Assembly (NCBI RefSeq): GCF_030733205.1
Contig: NZ_JASHJL010000034.1
Coordinates: forward strand, 1-55,104
Origin: Mameliella sp. MMSF_3455
Lineage (GTDB): Bacteria; Pseudomonadota; Alphaproteobacteria; Rhodobacterales; Rhodobacteraceae
Length of the DNA: 55,104 nt
Direction: 5' to 3'
A program made the position numbers and the translations under genes. Below the pieces are notes generated by a model. That model was given only the letters and a program-made list of their open reading frames with translations, searched no databases and was not told the DNA's origin. The number at the start of each line of letters is the position of its first letter. Positions within the stretch are counted from its first letter, which is position 1. This document shows, piece after piece, positions 28,362 through 37,531 of the stretch.

Positions 28362-29984
28362 ATGGCCATCGAACTCGAACAAGCTGTCTTGGATGGCGGC
28401 CGGCGTTTCGTCAACTTCTTCGAGGGCCGTATCCTGACAGGCCGCGACCTGCGTGACGAACAGGGCGCCGCGCGACAGGGGCGCACCGCGCTTGGGCGCG
28501 CGATCGGTCACGGCATCGTCGAAGGGCTTGAGGTGCGCGATGTCACCCCCTCGGGCGCAGGACAAGTCGCGACGGTCGAAGTCACCGCCGGGTTGGCGGT
28601 CAGCCGCACCGGCCAGACGCTTGATCTGGCAGAGACACGCAGCGTGCGCCTTAGTGTCCTGGACGAGGACAGCCCGAACCGGGATGCCGGGGCCTTTGAC
28701 ATCTGCCTAGATCAACCTCCGCCGTCAGAGTCGTCGACGGCGGAAGGCTTTCACATCCTGACCCTGACCACGGCCTCGGGATACGAGGAGGAAGCTCCGA
28801 AATCAGGGCTGGAGGACGGCGGGATCGCAGCAGGGTGCGGACGGCGCTACGCGACACTCGGTCTGCAGTTCCGCCTGGTCCGCTTTGACCCCGCGTTGAT
28901 CGCAGGGGACATGGGGGGCACCGAGATCGGAAATCTCGCGCTTGGATCGAGCGACCAGCAAAGCTCACGCCTGCGAAACCGTGTTGCGCATCTCGGGCTT
29001 GGCACGGCGCCGCGCGCGCCTTTCCCTCTGGACCCGTTCGCCGAGACGCCCTCTGGCGCTTCGGCCTGGGCGGACTGGGAACTGGAAACCACTCTTGGTC
29101 AGGGCAGCCCGCCGAAACTCATGTCTTGCGAGGTTCCGCTGGCGGTGCTGCGCCTGCAGGGCGGGCAGATCACCTTTGTCGACATGTGGTCAGTGCGCCG
29201 CCGCCCACGCACGGACGCGCGTGCCAGCGATTGGCCGCTGATCGCGGCCAATGCGCGACACGCGAGCGACGCGGCCACCCTCTACCAGTTTCAGGAACAG
29301 CTCGACTGGCTCTTTGACGGGATCACGGTCCCGGCCAGCACGGCGGCGGTGGACTACTTCGATATCCTGCCACCGGTCGGCTTCCTGCCGATGCCCTCGG
29401 CCAGCACATTCCTGCCCGCCGCACCGCCCCCGGTCGACCTCGCACCGGGGCGGCTTATCCCCCTTGTGGAAGAGGCCATGCGCTACCCTGCGGTGGACCT
29501 CACCGCCTCGCCGGCGCCGGGGTTCGTGATCTATCGCGTCGATCCCTCCGCGGACTGGCTCTTGTTCGTCTCCGACATCGTACCATCGCCCGAGCTGGAA
29601 GCGATCAAATGCGCCGAGCTCGAAGACAGGATCGAGGAACTCGAGGACATCCTGAACACGCCCGGAACGATCACGGGGACGGTCGCCATAATCTACCTCT
29701 TCGGCACCGGTCCAATAGAACAGGTGGTCCCCGGCGCAATCGTGACGGCAACCCTGACCGGATCCCCAGCCGGATCCCCGGCAGACACTTTTGCCGCGAC
29801 CACCGACGCGAACGGCGAGTACATTCTGACCCTGCCCGCCGGAGACTACGAGTTTGTCGTCTCCTTTCCCGGATCGGCGCAGAACTTCGCAAGCAGCATG
29901 GTCACGGTTGAACGGGCCACGCCTGCGACGGTGGATTTCAAGCGCAACATCGGGAACTTCATGACGATGATCCTGAACACGTAA
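28362..29984 (+). CDS. Second platform/fibre-like protein with carboxypeptidase-regulatory-like end
   Basis: The 540-aa protein begins RRFVNFFEGRILTGRDL, RTALGRAIGHGIVEGLEV and VTAGLAVSRTGQTLDL, parallel to the N-terminal domain of the preceding gene. The two are therefore probably paralogous at that domain. The middle (residues about 130-420) is not recognised. A short acidic coiled-coil-like helix (LEDRIEELEDIL) is followed by a C-terminal beta-sandwich (ATLTGSPAG, TTDANGEYILTLPAGDYEF), typical of carboxypeptidase-regulatory-like domains often found on cell-surface proteins. It likely decorates the baseplate. Its TAATG overlap couples it to the next gene. Confidence 0.7.
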   Translation: MAIELEQAVLDGGRRFVNFFEGRILTGRDLRDEQGAARQGRTALGRAIGHGIVEGLEVRDVTPSGAGQVATVEVTAGLAVSRTGQTLDLAETRSVRLSVLDEDSPNRDAGAFDICLDQPPPSESSTAEGFHILTLTTASGYEEEAPKSGLEDGGIAAGCGRRYATLGLQFRLVRFDPALIAGDMGGTEIGNLALGSSDQQSSRLRNRVAHLGLGTAPRAPFPLDPFAETPSGASAWADWELETTLGQGSPPKLMSCEVPLAVLRLQGGQITFVDMWSVRRRPRTDARASDWPLIAANARHASDAATLYQFQEQLDWLFDGITVPASTAAVDYFDILPPVGFLPMPSASTFLPAAPPPVDLAPGRLIPLVEEAMRYPAVDLTASPAPGFVIYRVDPSADWLLFVSDIVPSPELEAIKCAELEDRIEELEDILNTPGTITGTVAIIYLFGTGPIEQVVPGAIVTATLTGSPAGSPADTFAATTDANGEYILTLPAGDYEFVVSFPGSAQNFASSMVTVERATPATVDFKRNIGNFMTMILNT

Positions 29985-31600
29985 TGACCGAGCTGACACT
30001 AGATAAGGTGCATTTGCACGCAAGCCGGGCGGCGGCTCCAAAGCGCCGGGCGCTGAGGCGGCTCGAACGTGCCTCCCCCACCCAGCCCGGGGCGCCCTCC
30101 GAGGTCCTGATCCTGCGCCGTCTTGCGGATCCTGCACCGGGTGCGCTTGGCCGCGCTCTGGGCGAAAACGGGCTGGGGGATTGGGACCGGGCGCTGACCG
30201 GGGCGCTTGAAAGGGCCCGGGCGCGGGCACTCAGGCCCACCCCAGGGGTATCGCTGTCCAATGCCGAAGCGGTTGTCTTCGCCGATGAGGCGGAAATGTA
30301 CGCTTGCCTGGTCGAATGCCTTGCAGGCACCGCAGAGCAGGCCTGGTGGACGAAGGCGCTCTTGCGCCGGGTTCCGACGGGATCCGGCCCCGAGGCGGTG
30401 CTGCGCCAGCAGTTCCACCTGCTGCCCGCGATCACCGAGGTGCTGGTCTCGCGCAATAGCGCAAGCAGCGTGTTCTCGGCCCTGCCGCCCGCGGCGGCAG
30501 AGGCACTGGCCCGCGACCTCGGGCCATTCGGTGCGGGGCGCCACTCAGGGCCGTCGGACAATGACCAAACCGTTGACACGGGCGATCCATCAGATGACTG
30601 CGGTGAGAGCCCCGTAGCCGTAGACGCCCCGCCCGCCTTGAAAAATTCACTCGCCACGCTGTTGCCCCCCCAGGCACGGCTATTGGCAATCGCGTGGGTG
30701 CGTCGCAAACGCCCCGACCTTGCGGGGGCTCTGCTGACCGAAGCGGCCGAAACCTTGATGCGCACCGCCCGTGGACACCGTGTTCCCGACGAACCGGCCA
30801 CAACACGCAAGATGGATCAATCGCAGAGCATCCAGGACAGGTTTGACAGGGGAGCCTTGCCCACGCCCGATGGTTCCGATCCCCAGTCACGCGACCTTGA
30901 CGCCGAAATCGGAACGGACGGCGCCGACCCCACCGATCAAGGCGGCAGGTCTTCGAAAGTTCCGCCATCCTTGGAACCCGCCCCGCCGCTTGCAGGCGCG
31001 CCCTTGGCACAGTCACCGGACCCCGCGGTGGGCCTCGGGCCGGAGGTGTCCCAAGACCGCTCGCCCGCAACAGACGCGGAAACCGCGCCGGTGACTGACC
31101 TTGGCGGGATTTTCTTTCTGATCAACGTCTTCTCGACCGATTTTGCCCTGCGAGCCAGGTCATTTGCCAAAGCACTGAAAACGTCCAAGCTGCCAGAAGA
31201 CGGCCCTTGGGCACGGCTCGAAAGACTGGCGCGGGCGACGTTGGATGAGACCGCCCCCCATGTCGACCCGATCTGGGGGCTTCTTGCGACGCTCGACGGA
31301 CGCCTGGTCGACACACCGGCCCGTCCTGCCGAACTCGACCGGATCGCGGCCCAAGAACTATGCGCCTGGATCGGCCGTGTGGCCTGGGGTCCGGACGGGC
31401 CATCCGAGGGACAGAGCCCGTCAGGCCTCCTTCGTCGTCGCGCCCGGATCTTCGTGGCGCCGATGCACATCGATGTGGTCTTTCCTGCTTCCGCCCAGAG
31501 TCTGCCGGTGCGTCGGGCCGGGCTCGATCTTGATCCCGGCTGGCACCCTGCCTTCGGCCGCATCGTCGCCTTTCACTACCGCGAACATGAGGTGATCTGA
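29984..31600 (+). CDS. Uncharacterised eCIS protein in the tape-measure position
   Basis: The 538-aa protein sits directly before the AAA+ gene, where Afp14 (tape measure) sits in Afp. The sequence is not a long coiled coil. The N-terminal third is helical and arginine-rich (RRLERASPTQ, WTKALLRRVP). A long disordered acidic linker runs from about 265 to 370. The C-terminus (GGIFFLINVFSTDFALR, IDVVFPASAQSLPVRRAGLDL, GWHPAFGRIVAFHY) resembles a conserved domain of unknown function in other eCIS loci, as I recall it. It could be a length-control or assembly factor, but the sequence does not show this. TAATG and TGATG overlaps tie it to both neighbours. Confidence 0.6.
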   Translation: MTELTLDKVHLHASRAAAPKRRALRRLERASPTQPGAPSEVLILRRLADPAPGALGRALGENGLGDWDRALTGALERARARALRPTPGVSLSNAEAVVFADEAEMYACLVECLAGTAEQAWWTKALLRRVPTGSGPEAVLRQQFHLLPAITEVLVSRNSASSVFSALPPAAAEALARDLGPFGAGRHSGPSDNDQTVDTGDPSDDCGESPVAVDAPPALKNSLATLLPPQARLLAIAWVRRKRPDLAGALLTEAAETLMRTARGHRVPDEPATTRKMDQSQSIQDRFDRGALPTPDGSDPQSRDLDAEIGTDGADPTDQGGRSSKVPPSLEPAPPLAGAPLAQSPDPAVGLGPEVSQDRSPATDAETAPVTDLGGIFFLINVFSTDFALRARSFAKALKTSKLPEDGPWARLERLARATLDETAPHVDPIWGLLATLDGRLVDTPARPAELDRIAAQELCAWIGRVAWGPDGPSEGQSPSGLLRRRARIFVAPMHIDVVFPASAQSLPVRRAGLDLDPGWHPAFGRIVAFHYREHEVI

Positions 31601-33726
31601 TGAGGAATCCCCCCCCTCCCCCCGATGCCTTCGCGCGGTCCCGACGTGTTACGCCGCCAGCAGCGATGTCACTCCTGCCGCAGGACCCAGCCACGCAGAT
31701 GTCGCTTTGGTTGACCGCAGCCGCCCTGCGGATCTGCGACTGGGTGGCGCGGGAGCATCCCGCGCTTGGCCTCCACCACCCGTTCCTCGAAGGATATCGC
31801 GCCGCCGCCGAGGCCGCTTTGCCAGGCGTTGCGACCACCGCCTGGCCGGCACATTTGATCAGCCGCGAAACCCACGCGCTTCCCTTTGCCCGGACCGCCG
31901 ACACTCTGGCCTTGACCGACACGCAACGCCTGGCCTTTGCGCTGGTTGCCTTGGCCGAAGAAGACGCGCGCGTCGGCGCATTTCTGGTCGAAGCGCAGGG
32001 AGGCGGCGCGCCCTACCCCTCGATCGAGACGCTGGCGCGGGTTCTGTCCGATGGTCCCCCCGTGCTCGGAGCGGGCTGGGATCTCGCAGCGCCGTTGATC
32101 GCGGCGGGTCTCTTGATACCAACCGAAAAGACCGGACCACGGGCGCGACAGACACTTGCCCCAGAGCCCCTTGCCTGGGACCTGATACGTGGGGCGGCGC
32201 TGCCGGCCTGGCCAAGAGGGGTCCGTCTGAGCACCAAGTCGACAGCGAGGAAATGCGATGGCCTGGCTTACAACCAGTCATTCCGGGACCAGCTGACGCG
32301 GGTGCCAGCCGCAATTGCCGCGATCAATGCGCCCCTGATCGTCTTGCGCCACATGCCCGGTGCGGACATCGAAGAGATCTCGGCGAGCCTCGCCCTGGCA
32401 ATGGACCGCAACCTGCTGATTGCCGGGGCTGCAAACAATGAAAATGCCCATGCCAGGACGATCGGCGCTGCGGCGATCCTATGCGACGCGATCCCGCTGT
32501 TGAGTTGCGATCTGGGACCCGGCGAAACGCTGGAGCCGCCCGAACTTGGGCGCTGGATCGGCCCGGTGATCCTGTCGATGGGTCAATCAGGGGGCCTTGA
32601 CCCGTTATCCGCCGCACGGGCGATCACCCTCGCGGTGCCATTCCCGCGTGCCACGGACCGGGCGCGCGCCTGGCTTGAGGCCTTCGAAGAACGCCCTGTC
32701 ACGGGAATGGAGGAAATCCGCGACGGTTTCCAATTGCCCTTGGGCTATGTGCGACGCGCGGGCCGCGCCGCGGCCTCGGCGGCGACACTTGCCGGGCGCG
32801 CCACGATAACCCCAAGCGACGTCCAGGTCGCGGCACGCGCGCTTGGCCGCGAGCAGCTTGACGGGCTGGCCGAATTCATGCCCGCCAGCGACGGATGGGG
32901 AGAGTTGATCGCCCCCGGACAGACAAAGACGCTGCTCGACGAACTCTGCGCCCGTTGCAAGAACCGCGAAAGGCTGCCGCGCCACCTTGGCACCGCGCGG
33001 GATGGCTCTGCCGGGCGCGGTGTCCGCGCGCTCTTCACCGGGGCCAGCGGCACCGGCAAGACACTGGCCGCACGGCTTCTGGGGGGCGCGGTGGGGACGG
33101 ATGTCTACCGGCTGAACCTCGCCGCTGTCGTCGACAAGTTTGTGGGCGAGACCGAAAAGCGGATGGACCAGATCCTGGCGCAGGCCGAGGCGCTGGACGT
33201 GATCCTTTTGGCGGATGAAGGCGACGGTCTCTTGGCGCAGCGCACCGACGTGCGTTCTTCCAACGACCGCTTTGCAAATCTCGAAACGAACTTTCTCCTG
33301 CAACGCCTTGAAAGCCACGAGGGCATCGTCGTCGTCACCACCAACGCCCCGGACAATATCGACAGCGCCTTCCAGCGCCGTATGGACGTGGTGGTGCCCT
33401 TCCCGCGCCCCTCGGCCGAGGCGCGTCTTGCACTTTGGGAACTGCACCTGCCCGATAACCACGCCGTCGATCCCGCCCGTCTGCGCGATTTCTCGACACA
33501 GGCCGCGCTCACGGGCGGCCAGATCCGCAACGCGGTGCGCGCCGCCGCCAGCATCGCGCTGAGCGAAGGTGGCCCGATCGACGCCGAAGCCTTGCGCCGT
33601 GGGCTCGAACGCGAGTTGCAAAAGGCGGGCGCAATGGGCGGGCTCGCCCCGGGCAGGGGTGGGAGCGGCGCGCAGACCACACGCCTCTCCGCCTTTGCGA
33701 AGGCCCTGAACGGAGAAGGATCATGA
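31600..33726 (+). CDS. AAA+ ATPase of the injection system (Afp15-type)
   Basis: The 708-aa protein has a C-terminal AAA+ module. It shows Walker A GASGTGKT (481-488), Walker B VILLADEG with Asp539-Glu540, a sensor/arginine-finger segment TTNAPDNIDSAFQRRMD, and the lid helices GGQIRNAVRAAASIAL. The N-terminal half also contains a degenerate AAA-like region (ISASLALAMDRNLLIAG, LDPLSAARAITLAVPFPR) without a Walker A motif. Afp15/Cis15 ATPases are needed for particle assembly, probably remodelling components or loading cargo. It is the ATPase typical of eCIS loci and argues against an R-type pyocin or phage origin. An ATGA overlap joins it to the DUF4157 gene. Confidence 0.92.
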   Translation: MRNPPPPPDAFARSRRVTPPAAMSLLPQDPATQMSLWLTAAALRICDWVAREHPALGLHHPFLEGYRAAAEAALPGVATTAWPAHLISRETHALPFARTADTLALTDTQRLAFALVALAEEDARVGAFLVEAQGGGAPYPSIETLARVLSDGPPVLGAGWDLAAPLIAAGLLIPTEKTGPRARQTLAPEPLAWDLIRGAALPAWPRGVRLSTKSTARKCDGLAYNQSFRDQLTRVPAAIAAINAPLIVLRHMPGADIEEISASLALAMDRNLLIAGAANNENAHARTIGAAAILCDAIPLLSCDLGPGETLEPPELGRWIGPVILSMGQSGGLDPLSAARAITLAVPFPRATDRARAWLEAFEERPVTGMEEIRDGFQLPLGYVRRAGRAAASAATLAGRATITPSDVQVAARALGREQLDGLAEFMPASDGWGELIAPGQTKTLLDELCARCKNRERLPRHLGTARDGSAGRGVRALFTGASGTGKTLAARLLGGAVGTDVYRLNLAAVVDKFVGETEKRMDQILAQAEALDVILLADEGDGLLAQRTDVRSSNDRFANLETNFLLQRLESHEGIVVVTTNAPDNIDSAFQRRMDVVVPFPRPSAEARLALWELHLPDNHAVDPARLRDFSTQAALTGGQIRNAVRAAASIALSEGGPIDAEALRRGLERELQKAGAMGGLAPGRGGSGAQTTRLSAFAKALNGEGS

Positions 33727-36700
33727 CTCACAAGTCTCGGCGCCCGGCCCGAAAAGTCACTTCTAGCCCTGCACCTTCCAAGGGATCATCCCCCTCCAAG
33801 CCTGCAAAAAGCGGCGCCATTGCCACCCAAGGCCCGGCCTTCGCGATCCCGGGTGTTCAGACCAAGCTCGCCGTCGGAAAGGCCGACAGCCCCTTTGAAC
33901 GCGAAGCCGACCGGGTGGCGGACAAGGTGATCCAGGGCGGCAAGGCTCCGGGCATTACCCCCCTGCCTGCGGACGGTCTCGGCGCGCATGCGCAGCGGGC
34001 CAGCAACAAGGAGGAAACCGAAACCGAGGAAACCGACAAGGCGGAAGAAGAACAGGACACCCAGGCCAAGAAGACCAGCGAAGAAGAGGAAAAGCCCGAC
34101 GAGGAACCGGCCCAAACCAAGATGGCGGGTGGAGAGGAAGAGGAAGAGGCGGCACAGGAGAAATCCGGGGAAGGTGAAGAAAAGGAGGAGGAAGAGGAGG
34201 CCGCACAGCCCAAGTCCGTCGAGGGCGAAGAGGAAGAAAAAACCGCCCAGCCCAAGGTCCAGGATGAGGGCGAACAGGAGACCGCCCAGAAAAAGACTGC
34301 CGGCGCTGAACGCGATCGCTCGGTCGCGCAGGAGGCGGTCCGGACCCCAGGTCGGGGCGACGAACTTGCAAGCGAGGTCCGCGGTCCGATCGAACGCTCG
34401 ACCGGCGCCGACCTGAGCGATGTGCAGGTGCACCAGGACGGCCGCGCAGCCCGCGCCGCAGAAAGCATCGGCGCCCGCGCCTTTACCCACGGGCGCGACA
34501 TCTGGCTTGGCGCTTCGGAAAGCGCGCGTGACACGCGGCTCATGGCCCATGAGGCCGCACATGTGATCCAGCAGACCGGGACCAAGGCAAAAAGCGGCGC
34601 GGCCCGTGCCCGACAAGGCCCCTCGACCCCGGGGCCTTCGATGGCGCCAGCCATGGGTCGGGCAGGCCCAGCCCCGCTTCAGCGCGCCAAGAAGAGCGCC
34701 GCTGCCCCCCCAGCTGCCCCGGCAGGTCCCCCCACCGGTCCCGCAACGGTGACTGCTGGCGGACATTCCGCCACGCTGGCCACTAGCGCCGAGAAATCCG
34801 CGCTGACCGTCAAGGACATCCGCCTGCCCGCCGAAGCGAACAAGCAGTCGGTGTCCGGCCCACTGAAAGCGAAGCGCGAAAAACGGACCTCGGCAGAAAG
34901 CAAGCAACGTTCTATCTGGAAGAGCAAAATCAAGGTCGACGCCAACAAGATAAAGCTCAACCAAGACGAGGGCGTCGAATCCAAGAACGGAACAAAGCGC
35001 TTTTTTCTGAAAGTCGCCAACCAAAAATCCTACGTCATCGGCACCCCCGATCAGATCGCGGCACAATCGCTCATCCCCAACTGGGCCAAGACCGGCAAGA
35101 ACGAGATCTTTGAGGTCGACCACATCCACGAGGTCCAGCTGTCGGGCGACGCCAGCGCGATGAGCAATTTTCAACTGCTGGACCCGGCCACGAACGGTGC
35201 TTCGGGCTCTGCCATACAGGCCGAGATACGCAAGAAGATCGCGGCCGCCGCAACAAAGCTGAAGGCCAAGGCCACGGCGGACGGTGTCCACCCCGCCTTG
35301 ATCAAGCAGCTCGACATGGATGCGGGCGACCTGAAGTCCACGTTCAAGGACGTCACTTTCCAGACTGTCTCCGCCTCGCCCCTGAAGCTTTCGAAATCGC
35401 GCAACAACTTCTGGCTTGTGAGCGAAATCCAGGACGCAAAGCACATCAACACGCTGAAACAGCTGACCAAGGCGGAGGCAAACAAAGCCGATCTGGTCGG
35501 CAGCAACACCAACATCCTGGTCATGCTCGGACGCGGCGCAGGCAAACCGCGACGGATCAACCTTCCAGGCGGACTGGAAAGCCTGCCGACGGGCAAGCCC
35601 AGCTTCAAGAACCCCAAGGGGCTCAACATTACCGGCGTTCAGGGCACCAAAGACGGGATCACGAGCTTCTCGGTCGATCCACACGGCAAAGCCCCGAAGA
35701 TCGACTCGAAAACGACACAGGCCACGCCCTCGATGCTGGGCGGAGACCCCTTCTCCTATTCCCTGATCGATCTGAGCGCCGCGCTGAAGAACAACGTCAA
35801 GATGGTCGGCATGAGCCCGATCGACGTCAAGGAATCCGCGATCGAAAATGACCGGCTGGTGACGCGGGCGGTCCTGTTGCCGACATCGAAGATTTTTCGT
35901 GACGGGCTCGGGATCGACTTGGCGATCAACGGACACCGGCTTGAGCTGTCCAAGACATTCTCGGGCGGGGATTTCGACCTGCCGGGACCGATCAATGTGA
36001 CTGGCAGCGAATTGACGCTGACTGCTGGCGCCGGTGCGGGCGGTGCGTCGCTTTCGGCCACGGGCAAGCTCGACTTCGAGGTCGAGCGTGTCGGCAAGGG
36101 TTATCTTGAAGGCATGGGCCGGATCGGGGCCGAGGCCGGGTTCTCGGTCAAGGGCGGGTTCGAATTCGACCCCGCGCTCTTCAAGGGGGCCAACGCAAAG
36201 ATCGACGTGGCGTATGCCAATGACAAGTTTACCGGGAAAGGCACGCTGAAAATCGGGTCCGATCAAATCAAGGGCATCCAGTCCGCGACCCTCAACGTCA
36301 CCGTCGAAGATGAGACCTGGGAGGCGGCGGGAACGGTCGTGCCCAAGGTTCCGGGTGTCTCCGAAGGTTCGCTTTCAATGAAGTTCGACCCCAAGGGCGG
36401 GTTCGAGATCGCGGGCGAATTGACCCTTGGCAAGGGGATACCAAGGCTGAAAAGCGGCAAGCTCAAGGCCAAGCTGGTCAAGGAAAGCGAGGCCTACAAG
36501 CTGTCGGGAAGCGGCGATGCCGAGCTTGATATCCCCGGCGTCGCCGCCAAGCTTTCGGCCTCTTACGATGATGGCAAGTTCAAGGCCGAGGCCAGTGCCG
36601 GCTATGCGCGCGGGATTGCATCGGGCAAGGTCACCGTCGGCGCGACGAACATGCCCGTCGACCCGGAAACCGGCAAGGTTTCGGACGGCGACCCGGGCGA

Positions 36701-37517
36701 TGCCATAACCATCTTCGGCTCGGGTTCGGTCACGATCAAGTTCACCCCCTGGCTGCAGGGCACCGCAGGATTGAAGATCAAGGCAGACGGCTCGATGGAG
36801 GTCAAGGGCAAGGTCGAACTGCCCGACAGCATCGAGGTCTTCCCCGAGAAGAAGCTGGAGAAGGAGCTTCTGTCGGTCAGCGCCGATATTCCGATCGTCG
36901 GGGTCGCGGTCGCGGGCCAGCGGATCGGAATTTTCCTCAACATCACGGGCGGGCTCACCGCCAAGGCCTCGATCGGCCCGGGCGAGTTGAAAAACGTCTC
37001 GGTCGAAGTGACCTACAACCCCGAAGACGAAAGCTCTGCCAAGATCACCGGATCGGCGCGGTTCGAGGTGCCGGCCGAAGCGGGCCTGAGGCTGACCATC
37101 CAGGGTGCCCTTGGGGCCGGTATTCCGGTGGTTTCGGCCCGCGCCGGTCTGGAACTGGGCGCCGAACTTGGGGTCAAGGGGCTGGCCTCGGCCAATGCCG
37201 AGGTCGAATGGACGCCATCGACCGGCATCTCGATGGAGGCAGACGTGGGCGTCAAGGCCTCGCCCCAGTTCACCTTTGACGTCACGGGCTTTGCCGATGT
37301 GAAGGCAGACCTCTGGCTGACCACGATCGAACTCTATTCCAAGAGATGGAAGCTGGCCTCCTTCACCTATGGCTCCGGCATGGAGGTCGGCGCCAAGCTC
37401 AAGGTGAAGGTCGAAAACAACGAGGTGAAGCCGATCTCGATGAACGACGTCGAAATTACCAAACCCGATATCGACCCCATGCAACTCGCCAAGGGCGTGA
37501 TCAAGCAGGTCGTGTGA
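33723..37517 (+). CDS. DUF4157 eCIS cargo candidate with HNH-nuclease-like core
   Basis: The 1264-aa protein has five parts. Residues 38-72 carry the DUF4157-associated lead VQTKLAVGKADSPFE and EADRVADKVI. Residues 95-190 are glutamate-rich and disordered. Residues 218-285 form DUF4157 with HEAAHVIQQ (HExxH at 276-280). Residues about 395-600 include FEVDHIHEVQL, MSNFQLLDP and ATNGASG. These match the HNH pattern with candidate residues Asp466, His467, Asn482 and Asn491. The remainder, from about 740, is beta-rich repeats (GSGSVTIKFTPWLQG, KVELPDSIEVFPEK). DUF4157 is a known marker of eCIS-loaded toxins. I infer a nuclease effector; cleavage activity and target are not shown by sequence. No immunity gene was recognised next to it. 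Confidence 0.82.
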   Translation: MTHKSRRPARKVTSSPAPSKGSSPSKPAKSGAIATQGPAFAIPGVQTKLAVGKADSPFEREADRVADKVIQGGKAPGITPLPADGLGAHAQRASNKEETETEETDKAEEEQDTQAKKTSEEEEKPDEEPAQTKMAGGEEEEEAAQEKSGEGEEKEEEEEAAQPKSVEGEEEEKTAQPKVQDEGEQETAQKKTAGAERDRSVAQEAVRTPGRGDELASEVRGPIERSTGADLSDVQVHQDGRAARAAESIGARAFTHGRDIWLGASESARDTRLMAHEAAHVIQQTGTKAKSGAARARQGPSTPGPSMAPAMGRAGPAPLQRAKKSAAAPPAAPAGPPTGPATVTAGGHSATLATSAEKSALTVKDIRLPAEANKQSVSGPLKAKREKRTSAESKQRSIWKSKIKVDANKIKLNQDEGVESKNGTKRFFLKVANQKSYVIGTPDQIAAQSLIPNWAKTGKNEIFEVDHIHEVQLSGDASAMSNFQLLDPATNGASGSAIQAEIRKKIAAAATKLKAKATADGVHPALIKQLDMDAGDLKSTFKDVTFQTVSASPLKLSKSRNNFWLVSEIQDAKHINTLKQLTKAEANKADLVGSNTNILVMLGRGAGKPRRINLPGGLESLPTGKPSFKNPKGLNITGVQGTKDGITSFSVDPHGKAPKIDSKTTQATPSMLGGDPFSYSLIDLSAALKNNVKMVGMSPIDVKESAIENDRLVTRAVLLPTSKIFRDGLGIDLAINGHRLELSKTFSGGDFDLPGPINVTGSELTLTAGAGAGGASLSATGKLDFEVERVGKGYLEGMGRIGAEAGFSVKGGFEFDPALFKGANAKIDVAYANDKFTGKGTLKIGSDQIKGIQSATLNVTVEDETWEAAGTVVPKVPGVSEGSLSMKFDPKGGFEIAGELTLGKGIPRLKSGKLKAKLVKESEAYKLSGSGDAELDIPGVAAKLSASYDDGKFKAEASAGYARGIASGKVTVGATNMPVDPETGKVSDGDPGDAITIFGSGSVTIKFTPWLQGTAGLKIKADGSMEVKGKVELPDSIEVFPEKKLEKELLSVSADIPIVGVAVAGQRIGIFLNITGGLTAKASIGPGELKNVSVEVTYNPEDESSAKITGSARFEVPAEAGLRLTIQGALGAGIPVVSARAGLELGAELGVKGLASANAEVEWTPSTGISMEADVGVKASPQFTFDVTGFADVKADLWLTTIELYSKRWKLASFTYGSGMEVGAKLKVKVENNEVKPISMNDVEITKPDIDPMQLAKGVIKQVV
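34005..34292 (+). repeat. Glutamate-rich low-complexity coding segment inside the DUF4157 gene
   Basis: Codons 95-190 of the DUF4157 gene are dominated by GAG, GAA and AAG, giving repeated acidic blocks punctuated by AQPK, AQKK and TAQ triplets (for example EEAAQPKSVEGEEEE). The strand is strongly purine-biased here. The segment is predicted disordered and separates the lead peptide from DUF4157. Similar acidic Q/E linkers occur in other DUF4157 proteins as I recall. Confidence 0.75.
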
Positions 37518-37531
37518 TGGAGGATCAACAA

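Noticed and set aside
34548-34562. HExxH motif in the DUF4157 domain as an active metalloprotease
   Set aside because: The motif is a general feature of DUF4157. Proteolytic activity is not demonstrated by it, so I describe it only as a motif.
33786-36266. An 826-codon minus-strand frame opposite the DUF4157 gene
   Set aside because: The long phenylalanine/leucine-rich run in it is the complement of the glutamate-rich linker, not real membrane segments.
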